In this document: one piece after another, positions 1 to 9,410 of the stretch | Position numbering within the stretch: position 1 is the stretch's first letter | Layout: each line of letters begins with the position of its first letter | Source: Sphingomonadaceae bacterium | Lineage (GTDB): Bacteria > Pseudomonadota > Alphaproteobacteria > Sphingomonadales > Sphingomonadaceae | Length of the DNA stretch: 64,000 nucleotides | Assembly (NCBI GenBank): GCA_030147805.1 | Contig: JASBUR010000017.1 | Location: forward strand, 1-64,000 | Reading direction: 5' to 3' | The notes under the pieces: model-generated | The model's input: only the letters and a program-made list of their open reading frames with translations | Databases searched by the model: none | Told to the model about the DNA's origin: nothing | Position numbers and translations under genes: made by a program

Positions 1-57
1 GATGCCGCCGGCGGTTCGGGCTCGGTCTCGGGCGGGCGCCCCGCGACACTGGGGGGG

Positions 58-84
58 GTGCCGCCGGCAAAGGGCCGGCGGCAC
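58..84. terminator. perfect 11-bp hairpin near window start
   Basis: The arms at 58-68 and 74-84 are exact inverted repeats around a 5-base loop, giving a very GC-rich stem. No strong T run follows, so this is only terminator-like. It would end a gene lying to the left of the window and separate it from the reductase at 168. Confidence 0.5.
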
Positions 85-167
85 TGCCGTTCGGACGGAT
101 GCATGGATTGACTGCTGCCGGGGGCTTTCACTGCTGGCGCCCGGCCGGAGCGAGGACTGGGAACTGC

Positions 168-1217
168 ATGGAATACGAGGTCAGAATCCCGGGTATCGGA
201 AAAAGCTTCAAGGTTCGCAACACGGAGACCATCCTCAGCGCCGCCTTGAGGCACAAAATTTCGCTGGAGTTCAAGTGCGGCAACGGCTCTTGCAAGACGT
301 GCCTTTCGCACTTGCTCAAGGGGAGTGTCGAATACCCTTTTCGCAAGCCCACCGCCCTGTCCGAGGAGGATGTAGCCCATGGGCGCATCTTAACCTGTCA
401 GGCCGTGCCGCTGTCCGACGTCGAACTGGATGCTCGGGTTCGAACAGGACTTATGGAGGAAGTGCGCCTCCATGAACTGAAGTCCGCCTTGGACGGCATT
501 TCTGTTCGGCAGGGCACCGCTACGGTGACCGGGATCGAGCGCGCGGCTCATGATGTGACGATCGTCAGGCTTGAACCCGATGATCTCCCGAACTGGTTAC
601 CGGGCCAGTATCTGACCTTGAGCGCAAGGGGCCTTCACCGCGACTTCTCCATCGCCAGCTTGCCGGGCCGCGACCCATATTTTGAACTGCAGATCCGTAC
701 CGTTCCCGGCGGCCGCCTTACCGGTTGGATTTCGGATGGCATGAAGGCCGGGGATGTGGTCTCTTGGGAGGGGCCGCTCGGAACCTTCTTCCACCGCATT
801 AACAGCAAGCGGCCGATCTTGGTTGTTACCGGCGGAACGGGCTTCTCACCCGCCAAGGCGGTGATCGAGTCGGCCATGCGAAAGGGGGCATCGAAACCGA
901 TCCGACTCTACTGGGGCGTTCGAGCTCGCCGGGACCTCTATGCAATGGGCGTTGCGGAGCAATGGGCGTTGAGCGGGGATTTCACTTTTATCCCAGTCCT
1001 GTCTGACCCCCTGCCGGGCGATGACTGGCCAGGCGAGACCGGCTACGTTCACGAAGCGGTGGCGCGGACTGAAAAGTCACTTGCCGGGTTCGACATTTAC
1101 ATTGCAGGCCCGCCGGCGATGGTTGAAGCTGCATTTGGGACGGTCAAGGCTAAAGGGGCCAGAGTGGACCGTATATTCACCGACTCCTTCGAATTTTCAC
1201 CCAACTTATCGGCGTAA
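168..1217 (+). CDS. 2Fe-2S ferredoxin / FAD-NAD(P)H reductase, oxygenase electron-transfer component
   Basis: This is a 349-residue three-domain reductase that would pass electrons from NAD(P)H through FAD to a [2Fe-2S] centre and on to an oxygenase or similar partner. Residues 1-90 form a plant-type ferredoxin with cluster cysteines at about C37, C42, C45 and C77. An FNR-type FAD domain follows, with the flavin motif RDFS near residue 159. The nucleotide-binding domain begins near VVTGGTGFSPA (residue 220). I chose the ATG at 168 because the ferredoxin fold begins directly there; an upstream in-frame start at 99 adds unrelated residues. No oxygenase partner lies in the window, so the substrate is unknown. 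The family includes phenol hydroxylase reductases and CDP-glucoseen reductases. Confidence 0.88.
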   Translation: MEYEVRIPGIGKSFKVRNTETILSAALRHKISLEFKCGNGSCKTCLSHLLKGSVEYPFRKPTALSEEDVAHGRILTCQAVPLSDVELDARVRTGLMEEVRLHELKSALDGISVRQGTATVTGIERAAHDVTIVRLEPDDLPNWLPGQYLTLSARGLHRDFSIASLPGRDPYFELQIRTVPGGRLTGWISDGMKAGDVVSWEGPLGTFFHRINSKRPILVVTGGTGFSPAKAVIESAMRKGASKPIRLYWGVRARRDLYAMGVAEQWALSGDFTFIPVLSDPLPGDDWPGETGYVHEAVARTEKSLAGFDIYIAGPPAMVEAAFGTVKAKGARVDRIFTDSFEFSPNLSA

Positions 1218-1289
1218 GCGTGTCGTGTCGGTGTTGGATGATTCTCTTTCGTGGTGGGAGCGCGGGGGTCGGGCTGTCGCCGGATCGAG

Positions 1290-1854
1290 GCGCATGTTCT
1301 GGCTGCCGACCGGTTGCATGGCGATGATACGACGGTGCCGGTGATTTCAGCTCGCTGTCGAGGCGGGCTTCCGTTTCGTGGCGGTTCCCGCCGTTCGCGA
1401 CGATGTCGCTTCGACGGCCGAGGTGATCGGCCGGCTCGCGCGGGAGAGCGGTGCCGACATCATCGTTTCGACCGGCGGTGTGTCGGTCGGCGCGCGATCC
1501 TGCCGGTCGGCGCATTCTTCTTCGGCATGCCCGGAAACCCCTTCGCGGCCTATGTCGGCTTCCGCTTCTTCGTGAACTCAGCCTTGAGGGCGATGCTTGG
1601 CCTGGCTGAAGAACGGGGCGTTCCGCTTTCCGCGGATTTGCCGGGCAGGCCCGGCATGACCTTGATCCAGAAAGCCGGTGTCGATGTCGATCGGGGAGGG
1701 GCGCTTGGTCCCCGTCATCCTGGCCGGCCAGCAATCGCACAACCTGCGCCCACTTCTGGAAGCCAATGCGCTCGTCGCGATCGATGGCACGGGCTCTGGG
1801 CAGCATTCGGTTCGAGCTTTTCCGATCTCGCCAAGCCATGGTTTCGACCTCTGA
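1290..1854 (+). pseudogene. moeA-like molybdopterin molybdotransferase remnant
   Basis: Fragments of MoeA/MogA-type protein are spread over different plus-strand frames. Around 1378-1490 one frame reads VRDDVASTAEVIGRL and then STGGVSVG, the conserved molybdopterin-binding core. A second frame near 1500-1600 reads FGMPGNPFAAYVGF, the next conserved block, but the roughly 25 residues expected between the two are missing. From about 1680 a third frame carries a C-terminal part reading VPVILAGQQSHNLRPL and ends with TGA at 1852-1854. The N-terminal domains are absent. The gene is therefore both truncated and frameshifted. The left boundary is approximate. Confidence 0.65.
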
Positions 1855-1885
1855 CCAAGGCGTGGGCCCCCAAGATGGAGTTGTC

Positions 1886-2863
1886 ATGATCAAAACGCGC
1901 ATCACCGAGCTTTTCGGCATCGAGCATCCGATCATCCAGGGTGGCATGCATTATGTCGGGCTCGCCGAGCTGGCGTCGGCCGTCTCGAACGCCGGCGGGC
2001 TCGGCATCATCACCGGGTTGACGCAGCGCACGCCCGAGGATCTGGCCAAGGAGATCGCGCGCTGCCGCGCCATGACCGACAAGCCGTTCGGCGTGAACCT
2101 GACCTTCCTGCCGTCGGTCACGCCGCCCGATTATCCGGGCTATGTGCGGGCGATCATCGATGGCGGGATCAAGGTCGTCGAGACGGCGGGCAACAACCCG
2201 GCGAAGTGGCTGCCGGCGCTCAAGGAGGCCGGCATCAAGGTCATCCATAAGTGCACCAGCGTGCGCCACTCGTTGAAAGCGGAAGCGATCGGCTGCGATG
2301 CAGTCTCGGTCGACGGCTTCGAGTGCGGCGGGCATCCAGGCGAGGATGACGTCCCTAACTTCATCCTGCTGCCACGCGCCGCCGACGAGCTAAAGATTCC
2401 TTTCGTGGCGTCGGGCGGCATGGCCGACGCTCGCAGCCTCGTCGCGGCGCTGTCGATGGGCGCCGATGGCATCAACATGGGCACGCGCTTCATCGCGACG
2501 AAGGAAGCGCCGGTTCATGAGAATGTGAAGCAGGCGATCGTCGCCGCGTCCGAACTCGACACGCGCCTCGTGATGCGGCCGCTCCGCAATACCGAACGCG
2601 TCCTGACGAATGCCGGCGTCGAGCGCCTTCTGGAGAAGGAGCGCGAGCTCGGGGATAACATCAAGTTCGAGGACATTCTCCCCGAAGTCGCCGGAGTTTA
2701 TCCGCGCGTGATGGTGAATGGCGAAATGGATGTCGGTGCCTGGTCATGCGGCATGGTCGCCGGGCTCATCGACGATGTGCCGACCGTCAAGCAGCTGATC
2801 GACCGAATCGTCGGCGACGCCGAGGTCATCATCCGATCCCGCCTTTTGAGAATGTTGTCGTAA
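1886..2863 (+). CDS. nitronate monooxygenase family flavoprotein
   Basis: A 325-residue FMN-dependent TIM-barrel protein of the NMO/2-nitropropane dioxygenase family. It would oxidise alkyl nitronates or a related small toxin such as propionate-3-nitronate. Conserved pieces are the N-terminal PIIQGGMHYVG, the central GFECGGHPGEDD, which matches the family's GGH motif, the phosphate-binding FVASGGMADARSL, and ADGINMGTRFIATKE. The ATG at 1886 is where homology begins; the frame stays open upstream through the moeA remnant. Related FabK-type enoyl reductases share the fold, so the exact reaction is not fixed by sequence. Confidence 0.85.
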   Translation: MIKTRITELFGIEHPIIQGGMHYVGLAELASAVSNAGGLGIITGLTQRTPEDLAKEIARCRAMTDKPFGVNLTFLPSVTPPDYPGYVRAIIDGGIKVVETAGNNPAKWLPALKEAGIKVIHKCTSVRHSLKAEAIGCDAVSVDGFECGGHPGEDDVPNFILLPRAADELKIPFVASGGMADARSLVAALSMGADGINMGTRFIATKEAPVHENVKQAIVAASELDTRLVMRPLRNTERVLTNAGVERLLEKERELGDNIKFEDILPEVAGVYPRVMVNGEMDVGAWSCGMVAGLIDDVPTVKQLIDRIVGDAEVIIRSRLLRMLS

Positions 2864-3243
2864 CCGCATTCAATATCACGCGGGCGGCTACATAGAGCGC
2901 TGTCAAGTCATCCGGCCGCTAGGGCGCGTACTCATCTAGGCTTGCGGCTGTAGCGTTCGATTGATTCAAGGCTCTGGAGGGAGCCGAGAATGGGTCGGTA
3001 CTGACATGACCCCTGCTTTCATCCAGCCGCGACCAGAGACCTACGGTTGCCACCAGCGTCGCAGCAATCCGGCCATCGGCAAGGCGGCCTACGGGCCACG
3101 CTTACGCCGGTAGACAGCATCGGCAAAGATGTCGATCCGGCCGGTTCATCGAGAGTCCGGCTCGAGGTGTTTGCGAGACGCTGTAAGGTCTGGGCAGTTC
3201 GCGATTCTATTGAGGCCTTTCAATCTTCTCCGCACGCGCTGAG
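2864..3243. other. gene-free stretch between NMO gene and nodT
   Basis: About 380 bases between the NMO stop and the nodT stop codon. I see no convincing coding region, RNA gene or strong hairpin. A 66-codon open frame at 3047-3247 looks random. Confidence 0.5.
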
Positions 3244-4713
3244 CTAATCGACAGCTTCGCTCCATCCAAGCCCGAGCGACTTCTGTACCGCAACATAGCT
3301 GGCAGTGAGCGCCGCAAGCGCGCTGCGCAAATTCGCCTCTGCAATGAGCCGCTGGCGCTCGGCCTCCAGGCTATCGGTCAGTGAAATGACCCCGCTCTCG
3401 TAACGCTGCCGCATGAGTATCGCCGACTGATCAGCCGACTGCTTGATCTCGGCAAGCGCAGCGACCGTGAGCCTTTGCTGGGCAAAACGCGACAGCGAAG
3501 CCTCGGCGTCCTGGAGCGCGTCGAGCACTATCCGCCGATATTGTGCCTCGGCTTCATCCCGGCCAGCGCTTGCCTGTGCTATTGCAGCCGAGGTCCGTCC
3601 AAAATCTAGGAGGCCCCACTGGAGCTGAGGGACGGCGATGTTAGAAATGTTGCCGAGGTCGCCCAGGTCTGCGATGGACGTGCCGCCAATCCCGAGAATC
3701 CCCATGAAGCTAATCTTGGGAAAACGAGCCGCCTCCGCGACCCCTATGCGGGCCGTTGTGGCCGCGAGATTGCGCTCCGCAGCGCGAATGTCGGGCCGGC
3801 GGCGCAGGAGCGAGGCAGGCTCGCCGATGGCGACGCTCTGGGGCGGCAGCGGAATGTCTCTCGGTGGCGCCAACACGAGATCGAGCGATCCCGGCGCCTC
3901 ACCTGCGAGTACGGCCAGCGCATTGAGGTAGATTTCGCGATCGGCTTCGGCAGCGGCGAGATCGATGGTCGTCGCCTGAACAGCGCGGTTCGCCTGGCCG
4001 ACAGCGAAGGCAGGCACTGTGCCCTTTTGAAAGCGTTGCCGGGCAAGGTCGAGCTGCTGCTGCTGCAGATCAAGTCCCAGACGGAGGGCGGTGGCACGCT
4101 GCTGTCGGTCTCGCAGGTTCGTGTAGGTTTGCGCGATTTCTGCGGTAAGCTGGACCTGTGCGTCTGCAGCGTTATAGGCCGCCGCCGCCGCCAGCGCGTT
4201 AGCAGCTTCGATCTTTCGCACCTGTCCGCCCGCGAAATCGATTTCCCAGTTCGCGTTCAGGCCAAGATTGTAGAACTGGAGGGATGTGTCCGGCTCCTGG
4301 GCGACCGAGGGAGCCGGCGTTGGCGTGGGGTTACCGTCACCTCCGTTCGACTGCAGATCGATTCCCGGCAGATCGGCCAACACGGCGGTCCCTTGAGCGC
4401 CAACCCTCGGGAAGCGGTTGGCGCGCTCGTTGCTTACAGAAGCAAGAGCCTGCCGGAGTCGAGCCTGCGCGACCTCGATCGAAGGGTTTGATGCAAGCGC
4501 GCGGCGCTCGAGCTCATCAAGCACAGGATCCTGCAGCGTCGTCCACCATGTGGCAAGCTGGGGCTGGTTCGAGCTCATATCGGACGTTTGACGAACGAAT
4601 GTGGACTGGGGGGCGGCGCGACCGAGCCCTGGCGGGCCGGAATAGTCCGGGCCGACGACGCATCCACCGAGCAGCAGCAGCGGCATCAGGATGAGACTGT
4701 TGAACTTTGCCAT
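3244..4713 (-). CDS. NodT-family outer-membrane efflux lipoprotein
   Basis: A 489-residue TolC-like channel and the third gene of an emrA-emrB-nodT operon. A lipoprotein signal ends in LLLLGGC with the lipobox Cys near residue 18, so the mature protein is lipid-anchored in the outer membrane. Two long outer-membrane-efflux repeats follow, each with alpha-helical coiled-coil regions rich in Ala, Gln and Arg, as expected for a trimeric tunnel. The start lies 7 bases after the emrB stop. With the pump and adaptor it would complete a tripartite route for amphipathic drugs, bile-like acids or uncouplers across both membranes. Confidence 0.92.
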   Translation of the reverse strand: MAKFNSLILMPLLLLGGCVVGPDYSGPPGLGRAAPQSTFVRQTSDMSSNQPQLATWWTTLQDPVLDELERRALASNPSIEVAQARLRQALASVSNERANRFPRVGAQGTAVLADLPGIDLQSNGGDGNPTPTPAPSVAQEPDTSLQFYNLGLNANWEIDFAGGQVRKIEAANALAAAAAYNAADAQVQLTAEIAQTYTNLRDRQQRATALRLGLDLQQQQLDLARQRFQKGTVPAFAVGQANRAVQATTIDLAAAEADREIYLNALAVLAGEAPGSLDLVLAPPRDIPLPPQSVAIGEPASLLRRRPDIRAAERNLAATTARIGVAEAARFPKISFMGILGIGGTSIADLGDLGNISNIAVPQLQWGLLDFGRTSAAIAQASAGRDEAEAQYRRIVLDALQDAEASLSRFAQQRLTVAALAEIKQSADQSAILMRQRYESGVISLTDSLEAERQRLIAEANLRSALAALTASYVAVQKSLGLGWSEAVD

Positions 4714-4720
4714 TAAAACC

Positions 4721-6277
4721 TCAATGCATCGCCAGCGACAGTCCCTTTGGCAGCGGGCGAAGGAAAAACACCATTGGAAGCGTAGCCAGCGTCGCGGCCG
4801 CCATTACCAAGAATATGTCATTATAGGTCATGACGAAGGACTGCAGCTGGATCGTCCGAGCGAGCGATTGAAGCCCGGCGTCCATGCTTCCGAACGTATG
4901 AGACATCTCGGCAAGATACTCCTGCAGCCTTGGATCGTTTGCCCAGAGGGTCTCCTCCATGCGCCGGCTGTGAAGCGACATCCGCTGGTCCTGGAAAGAG
5001 GCCAAGGCGGCCAGGGCGAATGACCCGCCGAGGTTTCGCGCGGCATTGAAGATGCCCGAGGCGTCGCCGGCGTCTTCCCGGCTGACCGAGGCGATGGTCG
5101 CTTGGTTCAGAAACAGCATGGTCAAAATCATGCCCACGCCGCGCAGTAACTGCCCGGCGGTAAAGGCTTCGCCGGCGGATTCGGCCGTGAGACTAGTACT
5201 CACGAAGCAGCTGACGGCCATGATCGCGAGGCCCGCACCGACGGCGAGTCTGATGTCAACAACCCGGATGAGAAAGGGCATGATGGGCATCAGAAAAAAG
5301 GCTGGGACGCCCATGAGGAAGATGACCTGGCCTGTCTGCAGTGCGTTGTAATCGGCGATCAGCGCCAGGAACTGCGGGATGACAAAGGTTGATCCGTACA
5401 TCACCATGCCGAGTGCGAGCGCCATAACGACGACGCTGCCGAACTGTCGGTTCATGACGATCCGCAGCTTCAACACCGGCTTTGCTGCCCACAGTTGTCC
5501 GATCCCTAACATGACAAACCCCGCCACGGTCATGATCGTCAGCTGGATGATTAGAGCGGATTCGAACCACTCCTCACGGTGTCCCTCCTCGAGCACGATC
5601 GTCAGCCCTCCCAAGCCTAGGATCATCCCTACAATTCCAAACCAGTCGGCCTCTCGAAGGTAGATCCAGTTCGTGCGCTCGTGCGGCAGTCCGAGTAGCA
5701 GGAGTAGGAGCAGTAGTCCGCAGACCGGCACGTTGACGAAGAAGGCATAGTGCCAACTGAGGTTCTCAGTGAGCCAGCCACCGAGCAGCGGACCCAACAC
5801 CGGTCCTAGGATCACCGTCATTCCGAAAAGGGCCATACCGATCGGCTGCTGCGGCGGTGGAAGGCGCTTCGCGACAATCGTCATCGCGGTCGGAATCAAA
5901 ACTCCTCCCATCAAACCCTGGCCGGTCCTTCCGATGATCATGGTCGTCAGATCAGTTGCAATCCCGCACAGGATCGAAAAGCCGGTAAAGGCGGTCACGG
6001 AGATCAGGAGGAGGTTTCTAAGTCCCAAAAGCCGTTCCAGCCACGCGCTCAATGGAATGACGACGATCTCAGCGACTAGAAACGAGGTGGCGATCCAGGT
6101 TGCCTCGGTGCCTGTCGCGCCGATTTCACCTTGGATCGTGGGCAGCGCCGAGTTGACGATCGAGATGTCGAGCGTCGCGAGCAGCGCGCCGAGCGCGCCG
6201 GCAGCCACAGCGATCCAGGCCGTTGCGTCCGCGCGCTCCGTTCCGGCGGCACCTTGAGAACCTGCGACGGTCGCCAC
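4721..6277 (-). CDS. emrB: DHA2-family MFS efflux pump (EmrB/QacA type)
   Basis: A 518-residue proton-driven drug antiporter with about 14 predicted membrane helices. The N-terminus carries the family motif LDISIVNSALPTIQ in helix 1. The antiporter motif C reads GPVLGPLLGGWL near residue 160. Helices continue to the C-terminus, which ends FFLRPLPKG. It starts 2 bases after the emrA stop, so the two are almost certainly cotranscribed. It works in the inner membrane with the EmrA adaptor and the NodT channel encoded beside it. The substrate cannot be read from sequence. Confidence 0.93.
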   Translation of the reverse strand: MATVAGSQGAAGTERADATAWIAVAAGALGALLATLDISIVNSALPTIQGEIGATGTEATWIATSFLVAEIVVIPLSAWLERLLGLRNLLLISVTAFTGFSILCGIATDLTTMIIGRTGQGLMGGVLIPTAMTIVAKRLPPPQQPIGMALFGMTVILGPVLGPLLGGWLTENLSWHYAFFVNVPVCGLLLLLLLLGLPHERTNWIYLREADWFGIVGMILGLGGLTIVLEEGHREEWFESALIIQLTIMTVAGFVMLGIGQLWAAKPVLKLRIVMNRQFGSVVVMALALGMVMYGSTFVIPQFLALIADYNALQTGQVIFLMGVPAFFLMPIMPFLIRVVDIRLAVGAGLAIMAVSCFVSTSLTAESAGEAFTAGQLLRGVGMILTMLFLNQATIASVSREDAGDASGIFNAARNLGGSFALAALASFQDQRMSLHSRRMEETLWANDPRLQEYLAEMSHTFGSMDAGLQSLARTIQLQSFVMTYNDIFLVMAAATLATLPMVFFLRPLPKGLSLAMH

Positions 6278-6279
6278 GG

Positions 6280-7428
6280 TCAGCGATCCTGGCTTGCTGC
6301 CCTACGGATCTCGTCGAGCTCTCCTTTGGCCGAGCGCGTGTCGACGGTGACTTCCACCGACATGCCCGGGACCAGAAGCCGCATCACCTTGGGAGGGGTA
6401 GCGATGGCGATGCGGACCGGCACTCGCTGGACGATTTTCGTGAAGTTGCCGGTCGCGTTCTGCGGGGGAAGCACGGAGAACTGCGCGCCTGTGGCGGGAG
6501 CAAGGCTAGAGACGCGCCCAGCGAGCTCAACGCCCGGGAGTGCATCGACTTCGATGCGGACCAGCTGGCCGACGCGCATGAGCCCGAGCTGCGTTTCCTT
6601 GAAGTTGGCTTCTATGAACGGGCGGTCGACGGGCACCAAGGTCATCATGCGCGTGCCAGGTTGCACGAATTGCCCGACTCGAACAGACAGATCGCCGACG
6701 CGGCTATCTATGGCCGCCCTGAGTAGCGTCGATTCGACGTTTACGCGCGCTGCTGCGAGCTGGGCGCGAGCGGCCTCGGCTTGTGACTTCGCCTGCCGTA
6801 CCTGTGCTAAGAGCGTGTCGACACGCCGTTGCGCGGCCAGCAGTCCGGCCTTCGCAGAACTGGCCTGCTCTTGCGTCTGTCGGGCCTGCGTTTGAAGCTG
6901 GGCGAGCCGCTCGCGCGGCTCGGCGCCGGACGCTGCGAGCGGTTTGTAGCGCTCGACCTGCTGCGCGGCGAAGGCGACTTCGGTCTGTGCCGCGTCCAGT
7001 TGCGCCCGCGCCTGCGTGATCGCTGCCTGCTGCTCCGCGATCTGGGAGCGCGTCGTCTGAACCACAGCTGTCGCCGTTTCGATCTCGCTGGCAATCTGTT
7101 CGCTTCTCGACCGATATTCTCGGGGGTCGAGCTTAGCCAGGAGCTGCCCCTGCCGGACCGCCTGATTCTCGGTGACGAGGACACGCTCGACGTATCCGGC
7201 GATTCTGGGCGCTACGACGACAGAATCCGCGGCAACATAGGCGTTGTCGGTGCGCTGCATATATCTGCCGCGGTTCTGATGATCGAAGTACCATACGAAG
7301 CCACCGGCGAGGAGCACGATGCCGCCTAAGAACAGCGCCACCCGAACGCGCGGAGACTTGAGCGGGAACCTCCGGAGTCCATCGATGTGCTCAGCTTCCG
7401 CTAAAGCGGTCGCCGACTTGTCCGCCAT
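6280..7428 (-). CDS. emrA: HlyD/EmrA membrane-fusion adaptor
   Basis: A 382-residue periplasmic adaptor and the first gene of the efflux operon. A short cytoplasmic head is followed by one membrane helix near residues 30-47 (VALFLGGIVLLAGGFVWYF). Next come a barrel/lipoyl half-motif (TDNAYVAADSVVVAPRIAGYV), a long coiled-coil hairpin rich in Gln and Ala at about 100-215, and the second lipoyl half and beta-barrel. This order and length are typical of EmrA. The upstream region holds a palindrome shared with the marR gene about 4 kb away, which suggests control by that regulator. Confidence 0.93.
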   Translation of the reverse strand: MADKSATALAEAEHIDGLRRFPLKSPRVRVALFLGGIVLLAGGFVWYFDHQNRGRYMQRTDNAYVAADSVVVAPRIAGYVERVLVTENQAVRQGQLLAKLDPREYRSRSEQIASEIETATAVVQTTRSQIAEQQAAITQARAQLDAAQTEVAFAAQQVERYKPLAASGAEPRERLAQLQTQARQTQEQASSAKAGLLAAQRRVDTLLAQVRQAKSQAEAARAQLAAARVNVESTLLRAAIDSRVGDLSVRVGQFVQPGTRMMTLVPVDRPFIEANFKETQLGLMRVGQLVRIEVDALPGVELAGRVSSLAPATGAQFSVLPPQNATGNFTKIVQRVPVRIAIATPPKVMRLLVPGMSVEVTVDTRSAKGELDEIRRAASQDR

Positions 7429-7496
7429 AGCAATTACCGGCCCATGCTTATCTTCCTGGACCTGCTCTTGCCGCGTTATCGACCGCTCGGCAATGA

Positions 7497-7507
7497 CATA
7501 TTATATG
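7497..7507. promoter_or_regulatory. palindromic operator upstream of emrA
   Basis: CATATTATATG is a perfect palindrome around one central base. Read on the minus strand it contains TATAAT, a -10 box, about 70 bases before the emrA start. The same palindrome with C at the centre spans the start codon of marR (11509-11519), and the match runs on for another 10 bases (GAACCTCAGG). I infer a MarR-family operator; no binding is shown. Confidence 0.55.
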
Positions 7508-7830
7508 GAACCTCAGGAATCTGTGGATGGAGCGCCATTTGTTGGCCCCCGGTGGTCGCGAATGATGATCGGATAAGCCGCCTGGGACTTATGCAATTCA
7601 CGCGGAGGGGCGACCACGGGGCAGACCCAGAAAGGTGCAGATGGAGAGCGGGGATTTCGGCGGCAACATCGTTTATGATGCCGCGCACGATTTGGGTCAG
7701 GTGTCACGCACGAGTCGGAGTTGGTTGCCGAATGTCAGCGGGCATGCTCCTTGGATTACCTCTCCAGACGCGCGGAGCCCTAGGCACGTCATGGCATACC
7801 TTTACGGTGACCATCCTCCTAGGCGCGGAA
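7508..7830. other. non-coding stretch between emr and mla operons
   Basis: About 320 bases. Directly after the palindrome, codons resembling the first four of marR (MEPQ) occur and then diverge and stop at 7576, which suggests an old partial duplication of the marR 5' end. Nothing else is recognised. Confidence 0.45.
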
Positions 7831-8484
7831 TCAACTTCCCGCTCCCGCATGCCTCTGCTGAACTCCCAAAGACCAATCGGTCAACTGTTCCGTGTAGCGG
7901 ACTACCCCGCGATCGAAAGCGGCAACGATTCCGCTTGTAGTGTTAGTGGACGCTGGCTCCTCGACCGAGAAGCGAGATGAAGCCACCGCATGTCGATCGG
8001 TGAGATCAAAGAAGGTCGCGTCTCCTTCTATGATCACTGTGGGCGGCGTTTTGCCATCACCGTCAACGGCATAGTTCGCCTCAAAGCGCTCGATAACGAT
8101 CTGGAGCGCGTAAGATGCCTTCGTGGCGCCCTTCGCGTCCGCGAGGCGCACGTCAGGTGATCGCGACGCGAACTCACGAACCAGCGCTTGGGTGAAAAGG
8201 TCGGGGACCGGTGCTACCCAGCGAGCGTTCTTGACATAAAGTGCTCGCGCTCCGCGGGTAGTGAGGATGCGATCCCCTTCGATCTCCTGCGGAAACCGGG
8301 AACGAAGCAAAGACACAGAGGGACCTGGGAGGGCGCCCTGTGCGGCGGGAACCGGAGTCAAATCTGCCACTCCGAACCTGAAGAGGTCAGCCCGCTCGTC
8401 CCCGCCCAGAAGACTGCCGCAACTGCTGAGCAGCGAGGCACCTAAAAGGAGTATGAAGGTGCATCTCCCGGTTGAAAATGTCAT
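7831..8484 (-). CDS. ABC-type transport auxiliary lipoprotein (MCE-system partner)
   Basis: A 217-residue protein with a lipoprotein signal ending LLSSC (Cys near residue 22). The mature part resembles the PqiC/ABC-auxiliary lipoprotein family, including a segment RILTTRGARALYVKNARWVAP typical of the group. It overlaps the mlaD stop by 4 bases and is the last gene of the mlaE-F-D operon. The likely role is as the outer-membrane-side lipoprotein partner of the MCE ring in phospholipid or hydrophobic-compound trafficking. Assignment rests on family-like wording and context. Confidence 0.75.
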   Translation of the reverse strand: MTFSTGRCTFILLLGASLLSSCGSLLGGDERADLFRFGVADLTPVPAAQGALPGPSVSLLRSRFPQEIEGDRILTTRGARALYVKNARWVAPVPDLFTQALVREFASRSPDVRLADAKGATKASYALQIVIERFEANYAVDGDGKTPPTVIIEGDATFFDLTDRHAVASSRFSVEEPASTNTTSGIVAAFDRGVVRYTEQLTDWSLGVQQRHAGAGS

Positions 8485-9410
8485 TTAGGCAACTCCAATT
8501 CTGCGCCCTTGTTCTTGGTCAATACCTCGCGGGGACTTTGCCGAACCTCGCGGATGAGCCCGTCAAGAGATTCAGCAGTGTCCTGCAAAGTAAGCATGGT
8601 GGCGTTGATGTTGGGAATTGTGGTGGTACCGATACTGGCGCTTTGCGTGTCGAGTTTGGCGATAACACCGCGAGCCTCTTGGACAGCCGACTTGAGCTCG
8701 GTCGCGGCCTGTGACATGTCGGCGAAGGCTTGTTTGCCATCGCCGTCCGCGATTTGCCGCACGGACGAGGCTGCACCCTGGATGTCGCTGGCCGCTCTAT
8801 CCAGCTTAGCGAGCGCCGAGCCGGCATCGGCGAACATTGCCCGGTGCGCCGCCATTTCCGCGGTTGTGACGCGAACGTCGTGTATGGCGCCGCCAACATT
8901 GGCGATGTTGCGTTCGGATAGTAGCTTGTTAACGCGACTGAGTGCTTCGGTCGCGCCCGCCAGTACCTGCCCGCCCCCCTGCAATAACGAGGACATAGAA
9001 TTGCGCTTGCTGCGGATAACAGGACGCTCCCTGTGATCGGCTGTCCTGAGCAATGGTTTGCTCGGCGTACCCGCGCTGATCTGGACGATGCTCACGCCGG
9101 AAATGCCCTCGCTCTCGGTCGATGCGATAGAATCCACGCGCACCGGCGTCCCGCGGGTCAGTTCAATATCTGCAATCACGCGGTTGGGATCGCGCTCATC
9201 TAGGCGAATGCCGCCGATCTCGCCCACATTAATCCCATTGAACTGAACTTCGCCTCCAACGCTCAAGCCGCGCACCGGTCCATTGAAAACGATCCGATAG
9301 GAATCCCGTTCTTGAGCGGATCCCCCAAGCCAGACAACGAAGACGACTGCCGCGAGGAGCAGCGCGATCGAGGAAGCGCCGACCAAGGCAAAATTGGCAT
9401 GGCGCTCCAT
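8481..9410 (-). CDS. mlaD: MCE/MlaD-family substrate-binding protein
   Basis: A 309-residue periplasmic MCE protein. One N-terminal membrane helix (ASSIALLLAAVVFVVWLGG) anchors it in the inner membrane. A single MCE domain follows, with the family hallmark SVGGEVQFNGINVGEIGGIRL. The rest is a long helical region that probably forms the hydrophobic tunnel. The ATG at 9410 shares one base with the ATPase stop (TGATG), supporting this start over the longer frame. It would bind lipids between the MlaEF core and the lipoprotein. Confidence 0.9.
   Translation of the reverse strand: MERHANFALVGASSIALLLAAVVFVVWLGGSAQERDSYRIVFNGPVRGLSVGGEVQFNGINVGEIGGIRLDERDPNRVIADIELTRGTPVRVDSIASTESEGISGVSIVQISAGTPSKPLLRTADHRERPVIRSKRNSMSSLLQGGGQVLAGATEALSRVNKLLSERNIANVGGAIHDVRVTTAEMAAHRAMFADAGSALAKLDRAASDIQGAASSVRQIADGDGKQAFADMSQAATELKSAVQEARGVIAKLDTQSASIGTTTIPNINATMLTLQDTAESLDGLIREVRQSPREVLTKNKGAELELPK

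Noticed and set aside
3047-3247. 66-codon frame between the NMO gene and nodT
   Set aside because: Too short, no SD and no recognisable sequence.
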